From: Ferranicluibacter rubi | GTDB lineage: Bacteria > Pseudomonadota > Alphaproteobacteria > Rhizobiales > Rhizobiaceae | Reading direction: 5' to 3' | Length of the DNA: 64,000 bases | Assembly (NCBI RefSeq): GCF_011603255.1 | Contig: NZ_JAANCM010000002.1 | Coordinates: forward strand, 434,001-498,000 | Shown: one piece after another, positions 32,634-42,186 of the stretch | Numbering within the stretch: position 1 is the first letter of the stretch | How the letters are laid out: every line of letters starts with the position of its first letter | Position numbers and translations under genes: made by a program | The notes under the pieces: generated by a model | What the model was told of the DNA's origin: nothing | Databases searched by the model: none | What the model saw: the letters and a program-made list of their open reading frames with translations, nothing else

Positions 32634-33647
32634 ATGAAAATTTCCGTTCGCGCCGCAGGCTTCGTTGCCGCAGCTGCTCTTCTGGCTGGGATGAACCCCG
32701 CGCTCGCCCAGTCCGAATCCGCCGGCATCGTCGTCTACAATGCGCAGCACGAGAGCCTCGGCGTTGCCTGGGCGGAAGCCTTCACCAAGGAAACCGGCAT
32801 CAAGGTGACGCTGCGCAAGGGCAGCGACATGGAGTTTGCCAACCAGATCGTTCAGGAGGGTGCCGCATCCCCCGCTGACGTCTTCCTCACCGAGAATTCG
32901 CCGGCCATGTCGCTGGTCGATCAGACCGGCCTGTTCGAACCGGTCGCAAAAGACACGCTCGCGCAGGTTCCCGAGACCTTCCAGCCGTCGAACGGCCATT
33001 GGGTCGGCGTTGCCGCCCGTTCCACCGTCTTTGCCTATGACAAGACCAAGCTGACCGAGGACAAGCTGCCGAAGTCGCTGCTCGACCTCGCCGATCCCGC
33101 ATGGAAGGGCCGTTGGGCCGCATCGCCGGCCGGCGCCGACTTCCAGGCGATCGTCAGCGCGCTTCTGGCGCTGAAGGGCGAAGCTGCCACCAAGGAATGG
33201 CTCGCCGCGATGAAGACGAACTTCACCGCCTACAAGGGCAATTCGACGGCCATGAAGGCCGTGAACGCCGGTGAAGTCGAAGGCGCGGTGATTTACCACT
33301 ACTACTACTTCGGCGATCAGGCGAAGACCGGCGAGAACAGCAAGAACGTCGCACTGCATTTCTTCAAGAATCAGGACCCGGGCGCCTTCGTCAGCATCTC
33401 CGGCGGCGGCATCCTCGCGTCCAGCCAGCACAAGACCGAGGCACAAACCTTCCTGAAGTGGCTGACGGGCAAGGGCGGACAGGCCGTCCTCCGTGACGGC
33501 ACCTCGTTCGAATATGCCGTTTCCAAGGATGCGGAATCCAATGCGGCGCTTCCGGCACTCTCCACGCTGGACTACCCGAAGGTCGATCCGCAGTCGCTGA
33601 ACAGCAAGTCGGTCACCGATCTGATGACGGCAGCCGGCATTCTCTAA
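32634..33647 (+). CDS. Ferric iron ABC transporter, periplasmic binding protein
   Basis: A 337-residue secreted protein of the FbpA/AfuA type: signal peptide to about residue 25 (AALLAGMNPALAQ), then IVVYNAQHESLGVAWAEAF with the first lobe, and the tyrosine cluster VIYHYYYFGDQ near residue 220, which coordinates Fe(III) in the family. It captures Fe(III) in the periplasm and feeds the permease and ATPase encoded downstream. An iron-box-like operator overlaps its promoter and a partial terminator separates it from the permease gene. Confidence 0.9.
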   Translation: MKISVRAAGFVAAAALLAGMNPALAQSESAGIVVYNAQHESLGVAWAEAFTKETGIKVTLRKGSDMEFANQIVQEGAASPADVFLTENSPAMSLVDQTGLFEPVAKDTLAQVPETFQPSNGHWVGVAARSTVFAYDKTKLTEDKLPKSLLDLADPAWKGRWAASPAGADFQAIVSALLALKGEAATKEWLAAMKTNFTAYKGNSTAMKAVNAGEVEGAVIYHYYYFGDQAKTGENSKNVALHFFKNQDPGAFVSISGGGILASSQHKTEAQTFLKWLTGKGGQAVLRDGTSFEYAVSKDAESNAALPALSTLDYPKVDPQSLNSKSVTDLMTAAGIL

Positions 33648-33743
33648 TCGCTGGCCCGGCGTCATCCCGACGCAACATCACGTCTGCGTGACGATTCTGG
33701 ATTGATTTCATCCACAATCGCCGCAATAGGTCATCGCGACCCG

Positions 33744-33777
33744 TGCGCGCTTCCTTTTAGGAGGCGCGCATCTTTCC
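33744..33777 (+). terminator. Partial terminator between binding-protein and permease genes
   Basis: TGCGCGCTTCCT (33744-33755) pairs with AGGAGGCGCGCA (33759-33770) with one G-U pair and a TTT loop, then TCTTT. Placed here it would lower expression of the membrane genes relative to the binding protein. Confidence 0.65.
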
Positions 33778-33799
33778 GTTCCGTCTAGAGGCGCCACCC

Positions 33800-35407
33800 G
33801 TGCCGCATGCCGATGCCAAGTCCTTCGCTGTCTCCCCCGGCGCGACACCGGGCCGTCTGACGCTCGGGCAGCGACGGCGCGCGCGGCTTGCCTACCCTCT
33901 GGTCACGCTGCCGGCCCTGCTCGTGGCTCTGGTCAGTCTCATTCCGCTCGGTTTCGTCGCGATCGTGACGGTGCAGACGGGGTGGGATCAGGTGGTCGCG
34001 CTCGTTTTTCGCGGCCGTGTCGGCGATCTCCTCATCAACACCGTTCTTCTCGAAGCGGCGACGGTGCCGCTGACCATCGTGCTCGCCGTCGCGCTGGCCT
34101 GGCTGACGGAGCGCACGGACCTGCCGTTCGCAAGGCTCTGGGCCTGGTTCGCCGTTGTGCCGCTCGCGGTTCCCGCCTTCGTGCATTCCTACGCCTGGAT
34201 CAGCCTCGTTCCGGGCCTGAAAGGCCTCAGCGGCGGCGTCCTCGTCTCGGTGCTCGCCTACTTTCCATTCCTCTATCTGCCGGTGGCCGCGCAGCTGCGG
34301 AGGCTGGATCCGGCCATCGAGGATGCCGCGGCGTCGCTCGGTCTCAGCCCGTGGCGGGTCTTCTTCCGAGCGGTCCTGCCGCAATTGCGGGTCGCGATCT
34401 GCGGCGGCAGCCTGCTCGTCGGCCTGCATCTCCTGGCCGAATACGGCCTTTTCGTCATGATCCGGTTCGATACGTTTTCGACGGCGATCGTCGATCAGTT
34501 CCAGTCGGCCTTCAACGGCCCCGCCGCCAACATGCTCTCCAGCGTCCTCGTCCTCTGCTGCCTGGCGCTTCTGGGTACGGAAGCGCTGGCGCGGGGCGGC
34601 GAGCGCTATGCCCGCGTCGGTTCTGGCGCGCCGCGCATGGTGACGCGCCACGCGCTCGGTGTATGGCTGTGGCCGGCGCTGGGTCTGAATCTCCTCACGG
34701 CCGCGCTCGCCATCGGCGTGCCGTTCACGACACTGACGCGGTGGCTGGCCATCGGCGGGCTGGAGATCTGGCCGTTGCAGACGGTGGGCAATGCCGTGTT
34801 GCAGACCGTTCTCCTCGCCGTCATGGGCGGCATGCTGACCACGGTTGCCGCCGCGCCCATGGCCTGGCTCTCGGTGCGCGCACCCGGCCGCCTGCAACGG
34901 GTGCTGGAAGCCTGCCACTATTATGTCGGCTCCCTACCGGGCGTCGTCGTGGCGCTGGCGCTGGTCACCATCACCGTTCGGCTGGTTCTGCCGCTCTACC
35001 AGACATTCGCAACCCTTCTCTTGGCCTATGGCCTTCTGTTCCTGCCGCGCGCGCTGGTAGCGCTGCGGGCCAGTATCGCACAGGCGCCGGTCGAGCTCGA
35101 GCGTGCCGCGATGGCGCTTGGGCGGGCACCCTTGCAGGCCGTCCGCGTCACGACGATGCGCCTTGCCGCGCCCGGTGCCGCTGCCAGCACCGCCCTCGTT
35201 GCACTCGGCATCACCAACGAACTCACCGCCACCCTCATGCTATCGCCAACCGGCGTCGAAACGCTTGCCACCAAGTTCTGGTCGCTGACGAGCGAGATCG
35301 ATTATGTCGCTGCGGCACCTTACGCGCTGATGATGGTGCTTTTGTCCCTGCCACTGACGCTGGTTCTCCACCGCCAATCCAGTCGCGCAAGCGGGAGCGC
35401 CGCATGA
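33800..35407 (+). CDS. Ferric iron ABC transporter, fused permease
   Basis: A 535-residue inner-membrane protein with two homologous permease halves, as in FbpB. Each half carries an EAA-type loop contacting the ATPase ([21 protein letters not shown] near residue 175 and [20 protein letters not shown] near 440). About 12 membrane helices are expected. The start is GTG at 33800. The stop overlaps the ATPase start (ATGA). It moves Fe(III) from the periplasmic protein into the cytoplasm. Confidence 0.92.
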   Translation: MPHADAKSFAVSPGATPGRLTLGQRRRARLAYPLVTLPALLVALVSLIPLGFVAIVTVQTGWDQVVALVFRGRVGDLLINTVLLEAATVPLTIVLAVALAWLTERTDLPFARLWAWFAVVPLAVPAFVHSYAWISLVPGLKGLSGGVLVSVLAYFPFLYLPVAAQLRRLDPAIEDAAASLGLSPWRVFFRAVLPQLRVAICGGSLLVGLHLLAEYGLFVMIRFDTFSTAIVDQFQSAFNGPAANMLSSVLVLCCLALLGTEALARGGERYARVGSGAPRMVTRHALGVWLWPALGLNLLTAALAIGVPFTTLTRWLAIGGLEIWPLQTVGNAVLQTVLLAVMGGMLTTVAAAPMAWLSVRAPGRLQRVLEACHYYVGSLPGVVVALALVTITVRLVLPLYQTFATLLLAYGLLFLPRALVALRASIAQAPVELERAAMALGRAPLQAVRVTTMRLAAPGAAASTALVALGITNELTATLMLSPTGVETLATKFWSLTSEIDYVAAAPYALMMVLLSLPLTLVLHRQSSRASGSAA

Positions 35408-36480
35408 GCCTGCTGTCCATCCAATCCGTCAGCAAGACCTACGGCCGCGATGCGCGCGCCCTGATCGACGTTTCCCTCATCGTTCCCGCCGGTGCGCGAA
35501 CCGCGATCGTCGGTCCCTCCGGCTCCGGCAAGACGACGCTTCTGAAGTTGATCGCCGGCTTCGAGCGACCCGATGCCGGCCGCATCACGCTGGAAGGCGC
35601 TTTATTGGCTGGCGAGGGCGTTCATGTGCCCGCCCATAAGCGTGGCATCGGCATCGTCTCGCAGGACGGCGCACTGTTTCCGCATCTGACCGTCGGCGAG
35701 AATATCGGTTTCGGCCTGCCGAAACGGCAGGAAGGCCGCGACAAGCGTATTGCTGCGCTGATGGCGACGGTGGAACTCGACGCGGACATGCTCTCGCGGC
35801 GTCCGCACCAGCTCTCCGGCGGCCAGCAGCAACGCGTGGCGCTCGCCCGCGCCCTGGCGCTCGAACCCCGGCTGATGCTGCTCGACGAGCCGTTCTCCGC
35901 CCTCGATACCGGCCTGCGCGACACCATGCGCCGCACCGTCTCGCGCATCCTCTCGGCTTCAGGAACGACGTCCATTCTCGTGACGCATGATCAGGGCGAG
36001 GCACTGTCCTTCGCCGATCATGTCGCGGTGTTTCGGGAGGGACGACTGGTTCAAGCCGGTAGCCCGCAATCGCTCTACCGCTGCCCCGCCGATCGGCAGA
36101 CGGCGCTTTTTCTTGGTGATGCGGTGCTGCTGGACGCGACGGTGATCGCAGGACAGGCGGAAACCGTTCTCGGTCCTATTCCTGTCGGACCGACCGACAA
36201 AGCCTCTTCCGACACAGCATCGCGGTCGCTCGTGATGCTCCGGCCGGAGCAGTTGCGCATTCGCTGGCTCGGTCTTGGCGAGGCTGATCTGATGAAGGGT
36301 GTGCAGGCACGCGTGCTCGACAGCGAGTTCGGCGGCGGCCTTTGCCGGTTGACGGTGGAGGTGGGCGAGGGCCCGGCCCGCACCGTTCTCGATCTGCGCG
36401 TCTCGGGCTTCGATGTCGCCGCACCGGGTGAGACGGTGGCCATCGAGGTGGTGGGGCAGGCACACGTCCTGCCCGCCTGA
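35404..36480 (+). CDS. Ferric iron ABC transporter, ATP-binding protein
   Basis: A 358-residue ABC ATPase of the FbpC type. It has Walker A GPSGSGKT, a Q-loop [13 protein letters not shown], the signature [15 protein letters not shown], Walker [13 protein letters not shown] and the switch His in [10 protein letters not shown]; residues 240-358 form the regulatory TOBE-like domain. It powers iron uptake with the permease whose gene it overlaps by 4 bases. The frame stays open far upstream over the permease gene, so the start is set by the overlap. Confidence 0.93.
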   Translation: MSLLSIQSVSKTYGRDARALIDVSLIVPAGARTAIVGPSGSGKTTLLKLIAGFERPDAGRITLEGALLAGEGVHVPAHKRGIGIVSQDGALFPHLTVGENIGFGLPKRQEGRDKRIAALMATVELDADMLSRRPHQLSGGQQQRVALARALALEPRLMLLDEPFSALDTGLRDTMRRTVSRILSASGTTSILVTHDQGEALSFADHVAVFREGRLVQAGSPQSLYRCPADRQTALFLGDAVLLDATVIAGQAETVLGPIPVGPTDKASSDTASRSLVMLRPEQLRIRWLGLGEADLMKGVQARVLDSEFGGGLCRLTVEVGEGPARTVLDLRVSGFDVAAPGETVAIEVVGQAHVLPA

Positions 36481-36499
36481 CGCTATCAAAAAGTCTTGA

Positions 36500-38035
36500 T
36501 CAGGCGAAGCTCTTCCGACGACGTGCCACGGCGGCGGTTTCCTGCACGGCCGGGACCGTCTGAAGCACGCGGCGCGCCGGCAGGATGGCGATGACCTCCG
36601 TCCCTTCGCGCAGCTTCGAGCGCAGGATGAACTCGCCATCGTGTTTTGCAAGGATCGCCTGCACGATCGGCAAGCCGAGACCTGTTCCCTGTTCCGCGCT
36701 CTTGATGGCGATCGACCCTTGGCCGAAGGCCGAGAGCACGACGGGGATTTCCTCTTCCGGGATGCCCGGACCGTCATCCTTGATGGACAGATACTGTCCG
36801 CCGCCCGCCGTCCACCCGACCTTGACCGAGATCTGTCCGCCCTGTGGGGTGAACTTCACGGCGTTCGACAGCAGGTTCAGCGTTACCTGCCGCATGGCCT
36901 TCTCGTCCACCCAGACGGCCGGCATGCCCTGCTCGAACTGTTCGGTGATCGTGATGCTCTTCGTACGGGCGCGCAATTGCACCATGCCGATACAGTCCTC
37001 GGTAATCTCTGCAAGCAGAATCGCTTCCTCGTTGAGGTCGTAGCGGCCCGCCTCGATGCGGGAGAGGTCGAGAATTTCGTTGATCAGGTCGAGCAGGTGC
37101 TTGCCGGAGCGGTGGATATCGCCGGTATACTCCTTGTAGGTCGGGTTGTTCAGCGGCCCCATGACCTCGGTAAACATGACTTCGGAAAATCCGAGAATGG
37201 CGTTCAGCGGCGTGCGCAACTCATGCGACATGGAGGCGAGAAAGCGGGATTTGGCAAGGTTCGCCTCTTCCGCCCGCCGGCGTGCCTCGTCCGACATGGA
37301 TTTCGCGACTTCCAGTTCCGCGATCAGATCGTCCTTCTCGGCTTGAACGGAGAGGATCTGGATATTGGCGCGTCGCATCCGCGTCGTCATGTAGACGAGA
37401 AAGGCAAGCGACGTCGAAAGCACGATGGCGAGCGCGACGAGATCCCCACGCCCGGCCATGATGGCGGTGCCGGTGAGAAGGGCGACGCAGGGTGCGAACG
37501 TGACGATCAGCGCATAGCGGAGCAGAATGGTGGCGATGGCCGTGGCGGCAAGGGCCACGAGAAGGGCCACGCCCTTGTACAGCCCGAAATCGCGCGGCAC
37601 GCAGGATTGGCAATCCTGCAGCAGGAACAGCGCCCACACAATGCCCATCAGACCCTGTACGGCAAGGAACCGCCGACGCCAGTAGACGACGGCCTCCGGC
37701 GTCAGATCCTTTCGTCGGGCCCGCTGTGCTGCAAGGAGGCCGAGGGCGTGGATGACGAGGGCTACGATCAGCCAACCGACGATCTGCACGTTCTCCGTCA
37801 GATAGAGCCCGCCGGCCGCGATCATCATCAGGAGAATCGGCATCGCTGCTGCGCCCTGCAGGACGGAAGCGACGTAGAGAGCCAGCATTTCCTTGTCGAA
37901 GCCGGCACCGTTCGACGGGCCGGATTGCAGGCGTTCGCGATTCGCGCGCACGGTTTTCGACACAGCCTTGTTGCGATGGCTGCGCGATTTGTCGACAATG
38001 ATCTTGTCGGTCGATGTGCTGACGCCCTGATTCAT
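36500..38035 (-). CDS. Membrane sensor histidine kinase, PleC/DivJ/PdhS-like
   Basis: A 511-residue inner-membrane kinase: a basic cytoplasmic leader, five or six helices between about residues 50 and 215, a coiled coil (VQAEKDDLIAELEVAKSMSD), the H box FLASMSHELRTPLNAILGFSE, an N box LNLLSNAVKFT and the lid motifs DDGPGIP and GTGLGLPIVQAI. The H box matches the PleC/DivJ class that controls the DivK/CtrA cell-cycle relay in alphaproteobacteria. It carries no receiver and no response regulator gene lies adjacent. Convergent with the iron transporter gene, 20 bases apart. Confidence 0.85.
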   Translation of the reverse strand: MNQGVSTSTDKIIVDKSRSHRNKAVSKTVRANRERLQSGPSNGAGFDKEMLALYVASVLQGAAAMPILLMMIAAGGLYLTENVQIVGWLIVALVIHALGLLAAQRARRKDLTPEAVVYWRRRFLAVQGLMGIVWALFLLQDCQSCVPRDFGLYKGVALLVALAATAIATILLRYALIVTFAPCVALLTGTAIMAGRGDLVALAIVLSTSLAFLVYMTTRMRRANIQILSVQAEKDDLIAELEVAKSMSDEARRRAEEANLAKSRFLASMSHELRTPLNAILGFSEVMFTEVMGPLNNPTYKEYTGDIHRSGKHLLDLINEILDLSRIEAGRYDLNEEAILLAEITEDCIGMVQLRARTKSITITEQFEQGMPAVWVDEKAMRQVTLNLLSNAVKFTPQGGQISVKVGWTAGGGQYLSIKDDGPGIPEEEIPVVLSAFGQGSIAIKSAEQGTGLGLPIVQAILAKHDGEFILRSKLREGTEVIAILPARRVLQTVPAVQETAAVARRRKSFA

Positions 38036-38149
38036 CTTGTCCGGAAAGTCTGACGGATACCCAACAGATTCTAGGTAAGAATTGTTAAGAACTTGCTTCC
38101 TGCACCCGTTCGCCCCGCCCTACGACAGCCGAATTCTTCGGTGTTTTCC

Positions 38150-38728
38150 ATGGTAGGCCGGCGACGGTCGCTTGTCCGGGACGGTCTGTTGACGATCCTC
38201 TTCCTCGGGCTCGTCTGGCTTGCCGCCCATCGTCTTGCTGGTGGCGGCGTGACGGTGATCGGCCAGCCGCGCGTGGTGGATGGCGACACGCTCGCTATCG
38301 GGCGAGATCGCATTCGCCTTATCGGCATCGATGCGCCCGAGAGCGCGCAGACCTGCGAGCGCGACGGCAGGGACTGGGATTGCGGGCAGGAGGCCCGACG
38401 GCATCTGGCGCGGCTGATCGGCAAGGCCGCCGTCGCATGCGAGGGCCGTGCGGACGACCGCTACGGCCGGCGGCTTGCCGTGTGCGCGGCTGGGCGTGAA
38501 GAGCTGAACGCACGCATGGTCGAGGACGGATTTGCGATTGCCTTCGGCGACTATGAGGCGGAGGAAGCCGATGCGCGTGCACGCCGGGCAGGGCTCTGGG
38601 CGGGCACCTTCGATCGCCCAAGAGACTGGCGCGCCCGCCATGGCGGAATGGCTGAGGCGCCCCATATCGACATGGATTGGATCAAGGCGCTGCTGCGCCG
38701 CATCGAGACCGCATGGACATCCCGCTGA
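38150..38728 (+). CDS. Staphylococcal-nuclease-like (thermonuclease) protein, membrane anchored
   Basis: A 192-residue protein with an N-terminal membrane helix or uncleaved signal (LLTILFLGLVWLAAHRLAGG) and an SNase fold: PRVVDGDTLAI, RIRLIGIDAPES, DRYGRRLAVC, LNARMVEDGFA. The catalytic Arg/Glu positions appear conserved in part (RLIGIDAPE, DRYGR). It probably acts outside the cytoplasm. A TTG at 38093 would add 19 residues; ATG 38150 is preferred. It overlaps the next gene by 16 bases. Confidence 0.85.
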   Translation: MVGRRRSLVRDGLLTILFLGLVWLAAHRLAGGGVTVIGQPRVVDGDTLAIGRDRIRLIGIDAPESAQTCERDGRDWDCGQEARRHLARLIGKAAVACEGRADDRYGRRLAVCAAGREELNARMVEDGFAIAFGDYEAEEADARARRAGLWAGTFDRPRDWRARHGGMAEAPHIDMDWIKALLRRIETAWTSR

Positions 38729-39354
38729 CACCGACCAGAGACGACATCGATCAACTCTCCACAACGATCTCCGCCTGCCGCATCTGTCGCGACGCGCCGG
38801 TCTTCGGTGCACCCCTGCCGCATGAGCCCAGGCCCATCTTCGTGCTCTCGGCGAAGGCGCGCATCCTGATCGCGAGCCAGGCCCCCGGCATGCGCGCGCA
38901 TGTCAGCGGCGTCCCCTTCGACGATCCCTCCGGCAACCGGCTGCGCGACTGGCTCGGCGTGGACCGACCGACCTTCTACGATCCCGACAATTTCGCCATC
39001 GTTCCCATGGGGTTCTGCTTCCCCGGCTACGACAAACATGGCGGCGACATCCCGCCACGACGCGAATGCGCGCCCGTTTGGCGGGAGACGGCGCTCGCCG
39101 CCGTGCCGAACGCCTCGCTCATCCTCGTCATCGGCGCCTATGCTCAGGCCTATCATCTCGGCACGAAACGGCAGGCCTCGATGACGGCGACGGTGGCGGA
39201 CTGGCGGCGGACGTTCGAGCGGGCGGAAGGACCCAAGCTGCTGCCTCTGCCGCACCCCAGCTGGCGCAACACGCCATGGCTGAAGCGGAACCCCTGGTTC
39301 GAAGCCGAACTGCTGCCCGTGCTCCGCGCTGAAATTGCATTGCGGATATCGTAA
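38713..39354 (+). CDS. Uracil-DNA glycosylase family protein
   Basis: A 213-residue cytoplasmic protein of the UDG superfamily. It begins with a zinc/iron-sulfur-like CRICRDAP, then ILIASQAPGMRAH (motif 1 position), FAIVPMGFCFPG, a middle LILVIGAYAQAYHLG and the terminal LPHPSWRN that provides the minor-groove His-Pro-Ser loop. Family members remove uracil from DNA; the exact class (4, 5 or other) is not settled by the motifs. It overlaps the nuclease gene upstream. Confidence 0.85.
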   Translation: MDIPLTPTRDDIDQLSTTISACRICRDAPVFGAPLPHEPRPIFVLSAKARILIASQAPGMRAHVSGVPFDDPSGNRLRDWLGVDRPTFYDPDNFAIVPMGFCFPGYDKHGGDIPPRRECAPVWRETALAAVPNASLILVIGAYAQAYHLGTKRQASMTATVADWRRTFERAEGPKLLPLPHPSWRNTPWLKRNPWFEAELLPVLRAEIALRIS

Positions 39355-39421
39355 GAATTCACTCTGGCATTGGCCCCTTTTGACGCTATAGAAGAAATAA
39401 TATTCGAAGGGGGCTACTGAA

Positions 39422-39910
39422 ATGGATCGTCTCGATCGCAAGATCCTGCGACTTCTGCAGGAAGATTCGACACTCGCCGTTGCCGACCTGGCCAAGAAGG
39501 TTGGCCTGTCGACCACGCCGTGCTGGCGCCGTATCCAGAAGATGGAAGAAGAGGGCGTCATCCGTGGCCGCGTCGCCTTGCTCGATCCGGCGAAGATCAA
39601 CACCAAGGTCACGGTCTTCGTGTCGATCCGCACCAATGCCCACTCGATCGAGTGGCTGCGGCGGTTCTCGGAGGTCGTCGGAGAATTTCCCGAAGTGGTC
39701 GAACTCTACCGCATGAGCGGCGATGTCGATTATCTGCTACGCGTCGTCGTGCCGGATATCGCGGCCTATGACGCCTTCTACAAGCGCCTGATCGCCAAGA
39801 TCGAGATCCGCGACGTATCCTCGGCTTTCGCCATGGAGCAGATCAAGTACACGACGCAGATGCCGCTCGATTACATGATCTTGGAGCAGGCGAAGTCCCA
39901 GGAGGACTGA
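39422..39910 (+). CDS. Lrp/AsnC family transcriptional regulator
   Basis: A 162-residue regulator with an N-terminal helix-turn-helix (LAVADLAKKVGLSTTPCWRRI) and a C-terminal RAM (ACT-like) ligand domain (VVELYRMSGDVDYLLRVVVPD). These proteins form octamers and bind amino acids. The ligand and targets are unknown; the polar amino acid transporter at 42.2-44.8 kb is near but has no visible operator. AAGGGGG precedes the ATG. Confidence 0.93.
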   Translation: MDRLDRKILRLLQEDSTLAVADLAKKVGLSTTPCWRRIQKMEEEGVIRGRVALLDPAKINTKVTVFVSIRTNAHSIEWLRRFSEVVGEFPEVVELYRMSGDVDYLLRVVVPDIAAYDAFYKRLIAKIEIRDVSSAFAMEQIKYTTQMPLDYMILEQAKSQED

Positions 39911-39953
39911 GGTCCTCTGGGAAATGGAACGGGAAGCAGGCGCGGGGGCGCGT

Positions 39954-40826
39954 CTACTTCTTTTCCAGCCGCGCCAGCAGCGACGAGGTATCCCAGCGCT
40001 TGCCGCCCATCGCCTGCACGTCGCCGTAGAACTGATCGACCAGAGCGGTGACCGGAAGCTTCGCGCCGTTGCGGCGGGCTTCCGTCAGCACGATGTCCAG
40101 ATCCTTGCGCATCCAGTCCACAGCGAAGCCGAAGTCGTACGTGTCGGCAATCATCGTCTTGTGACGGTTTTCCATCTGCCAGGAACCGGCCGCTCCCTTG
40201 GAGATCACGTCCACGACGGCCTCCATATCGAGCCCGGCGCTCTTGCCGAAATGCATCGCTTCCGCCAGTCCCTGGACGAGGCCCGCAATGCAGATCTGGT
40301 TCACCATCTTGGTGAGCTGACCGCTGCCGGCCGGCCCCATCAGCCCAACCATGCGTGCATAGGCGTCGATGACAGGTCGTGCTTGTTCGAAGACGTCGGG
40401 ATTGCCACCGCACATGACGGTGAGAACGCCGTTCTCAGCACCCGCCTGCCCACCGGAGACCGGGGCATCGATGAAATGCGCGCCACGCGCCTGCGCTGCC
40501 GCGTCCAGTTCGCGGGCGACTTCGGCGGAAGCGGTGGTGTTGTCGATGAAGATCGCACCGGCCCGCAGCGTCTCGAACGCGCCGTCCTTGCCCGTGGTGA
40601 CCGACCGCAGGTCATCATCGTTGCCGACGCAGCAGAACACGAAATCCGCATCGCGCGCAGCTTCGGCCGGGGTCGCCGAAGACGTGCCGCCGTTTTCCGA
40701 CACCCACGTTTCGGCTTTTGCCGATGTGCGGTTATAGACGGTCAGGTCATGGCCGCCTTTGACGGCGAGATGGCGGGCCATGGGATACCCCATGACACCG
40801 AGACCGATGAAGGCGACTTTGGCCAT
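39954..40826 (-). CDS. 3-hydroxyisobutyrate/beta-hydroxyacid dehydrogenase family
   Basis: A 290-residue NAD(P)-dependent enzyme. It has the Rossmann motif VAFIGLGVMGYPMARHL, the substrate-binding DAPVSGGQAGAENG and the catalytic lysine in GQLTKMVNQI, followed by the long helical C-terminal domain. It oxidises a 3-hydroxy acid such as 3-hydroxyisobutyrate, tartronate semialdehyde or a related compound; the motif does not decide which. It is oriented with the methyltransferase gene behind it. Confidence 0.88.
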   Translation of the reverse strand: MAKVAFIGLGVMGYPMARHLAVKGGHDLTVYNRTSAKAETWVSENGGTSSATPAEAARDADFVFCCVGNDDDLRSVTTGKDGAFETLRAGAIFIDNTTASAEVARELDAAAQARGAHFIDAPVSGGQAGAENGVLTVMCGGNPDVFEQARPVIDAYARMVGLMGPAGSGQLTKMVNQICIAGLVQGLAEAMHFGKSAGLDMEAVVDVISKGAAGSWQMENRHKTMIADTYDFGFAVDWMRKDLDIVLTEARRNGAKLPVTALVDQFYGDVQAMGGKRWDTSSLLARLEKK

Positions 40827-40862
40827 GGGATGCTCCTTAAGGCTATGGAATCAGACGTCGGC

Positions 40863-41687
40863 TCAGGATGGATTGCGCAGCCGCGCCACGACCAGATGAC
40901 CGGCAATCGGTGCGCCGTCTTCCATGCGCACGGTGATATCCGTGAGATCGACCAGCTCGAACCCCGTGGCCTCCAGCCGCTCGAGCACGTAGTCGCGCGC
41001 ATGGGCGAAACGCTGATGCGGACCGACCATGAAGCGGCGACCGGCAAAGACATCGTCCGGGAGTGTTTCGCTGGAGAAGATGAACAGCCCGCCCGGCTCC
41101 ATGGTCTCCGCTGCCGCAAAGAACAGCGCTTCGAGACCGCCGAGATAGGGCAGGACATCCGTCGCAGTTACGAGATCGAACGGTCCGTCGTCGTTATCCT
41201 CGAGAAAATCCACCGCTTCGCCGACATAGAGCGCGTCGTAGAGATCCTTCTCATGGGCAATCTCGACCATGTTTTCCGACAGATCTACGCCGGTCAGATT
41301 TTCGGCCATGTCGCGCAACGCGCCGCCGGTGAGGCCCGTGCCGCAGCCGAGGTCGAGCAGGCTCTTGAAGGGACCGAGCCCAAGCGCCTGCAGCCGCTGG
41401 CGCACCATCATCGGCACGGAGTAGCCGAGCTGTTCCACGAGCACGTCCTCGAACACGTCGGCATGCTGGTCGAACAGGGTCGTGACATAGGCGTCCGACG
41501 CCTTGTCGGGCGTCTCGCCGCGGCCCATGGAGGCGATGCGCACGGCAGCGCCGCCATGATCTTCCGGATCAAGCACCAGGACTTGCCTGTAAGCGGCAAC
41601 CGCCGCCTCCACATCGCCGGATTTTTCAAGCGCGAGAGCGCGGTTATAGGCCTCGGCCAAAGCTTCTTCGTCGATCTTCTTTTGCAT
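40863..41687 (-). CDS. TPR-containing SAM-dependent methyltransferase
   Basis: A 274-residue protein. Residues about 5-40 form a TPR-like pair (LAEAYNRALALEKSGDVEA), then a class I methyltransferase domain starting LLDLGCGTGLTGGALRDMA (motif I), VDLSENMV (motif II acidic end) and DLVTATDVLPYL (motif IV). The substrate is unknown. I start at ATG 41687; a longer frame to 41747 lacks family-like sequence. Confidence 0.82.
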   Translation of the reverse strand: MQKKIDEEALAEAYNRALALEKSGDVEAAVAAYRQVLVLDPEDHGGAAVRIASMGRGETPDKASDAYVTTLFDQHADVFEDVLVEQLGYSVPMMVRQRLQALGLGPFKSLLDLGCGTGLTGGALRDMAENLTGVDLSENMVEIAHEKDLYDALYVGEAVDFLEDNDDGPFDLVTATDVLPYLGGLEALFFAAAETMEPGGLFIFSSETLPDDVFAGRRFMVGPHQRFAHARDYVLERLEATGFELVDLTDITVRMEDGAPIAGHLVVARLRNPS

Positions 41688-41770
41688 GGCGGCTTTGTAG
41701 GATGGGTGTCGCCGAATGGCAATCCCGATCCGCCGACCGGAAACCAATGTAAAGGATCGTCAAGGAGACA

Positions 41771-42037
41771 TCAGTTGATGATGAATTCCCCCCGCAACGC
41801 ACGCCAGTCGCCCGCCGATATCAGCTTGCGATGGACGTAGCGTACCGAGTGGAGCGGCCCATCGAGCGTTTCCTGCCAGAATTTCAGGAAGCGTTTCATT
41901 TCGGGGAAATGCGGCGCCAGGTCGTAATGCTGCCAGAGGTAGCTCTGCAGGATCGCTTGGCGATCCGGCATTCGGTAGAGGATCTCGGCCGTGGTGAGGC
42001 CGTATCCTTTCAGCTGCAGTTCCATGTCAGATGCCAT
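41771..42037 (-). CDS. usg: Usg family protein
   Basis: A small protein (88 residues from the chosen ATG) with the Usg signature LKGYGLTTAEILYRMPD, SYLWQHYDLAPHFPEMKRF and GPLHSVRYVHRKL. The family is confined to alphaproteobacteria and was named for the gene upstream of trpF in Caulobacter; its function is unknown. The start at 42037 follows a GAGG ribosome site; another ATG at 42049 would add 4 residues. The open frame further upstream is unlikely to be translated. Confidence 0.82.
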   Translation of the reverse strand: MASDMELQLKGYGLTTAEILYRMPDRQAILQSYLWQHYDLAPHFPEMKRFLKFWQETLDGPLHSVRYVHRKLISAGDWRALRGEFIIN

Positions 42038-42186
42038 GCGAAACCTCATCTTTGCTGAATGACGGTCTCTAGAATGAAGCGCCGGAATGGTTAAGCAAGT
42101 CTTAATGACGGTCATGTGACGAAAAAATCGTGTTTTACCAGAGGCTTGGCAGCGATAGGTCGAGAGTGCTGCCAACTCTTCCGCCG

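Noticed and set aside
33982-35403. Extension of the iron ATPase frame far upstream
   Set aside because: The frame is open through the permease gene but the sequence is not ABC-like; the ATGA overlap fixes the real start at 35404.
39924-41840. Plus-strand open frame (638 codons) through the dehydrogenase and methyltransferase genes
   Set aside because: Antisense of two clear minus-strand genes.
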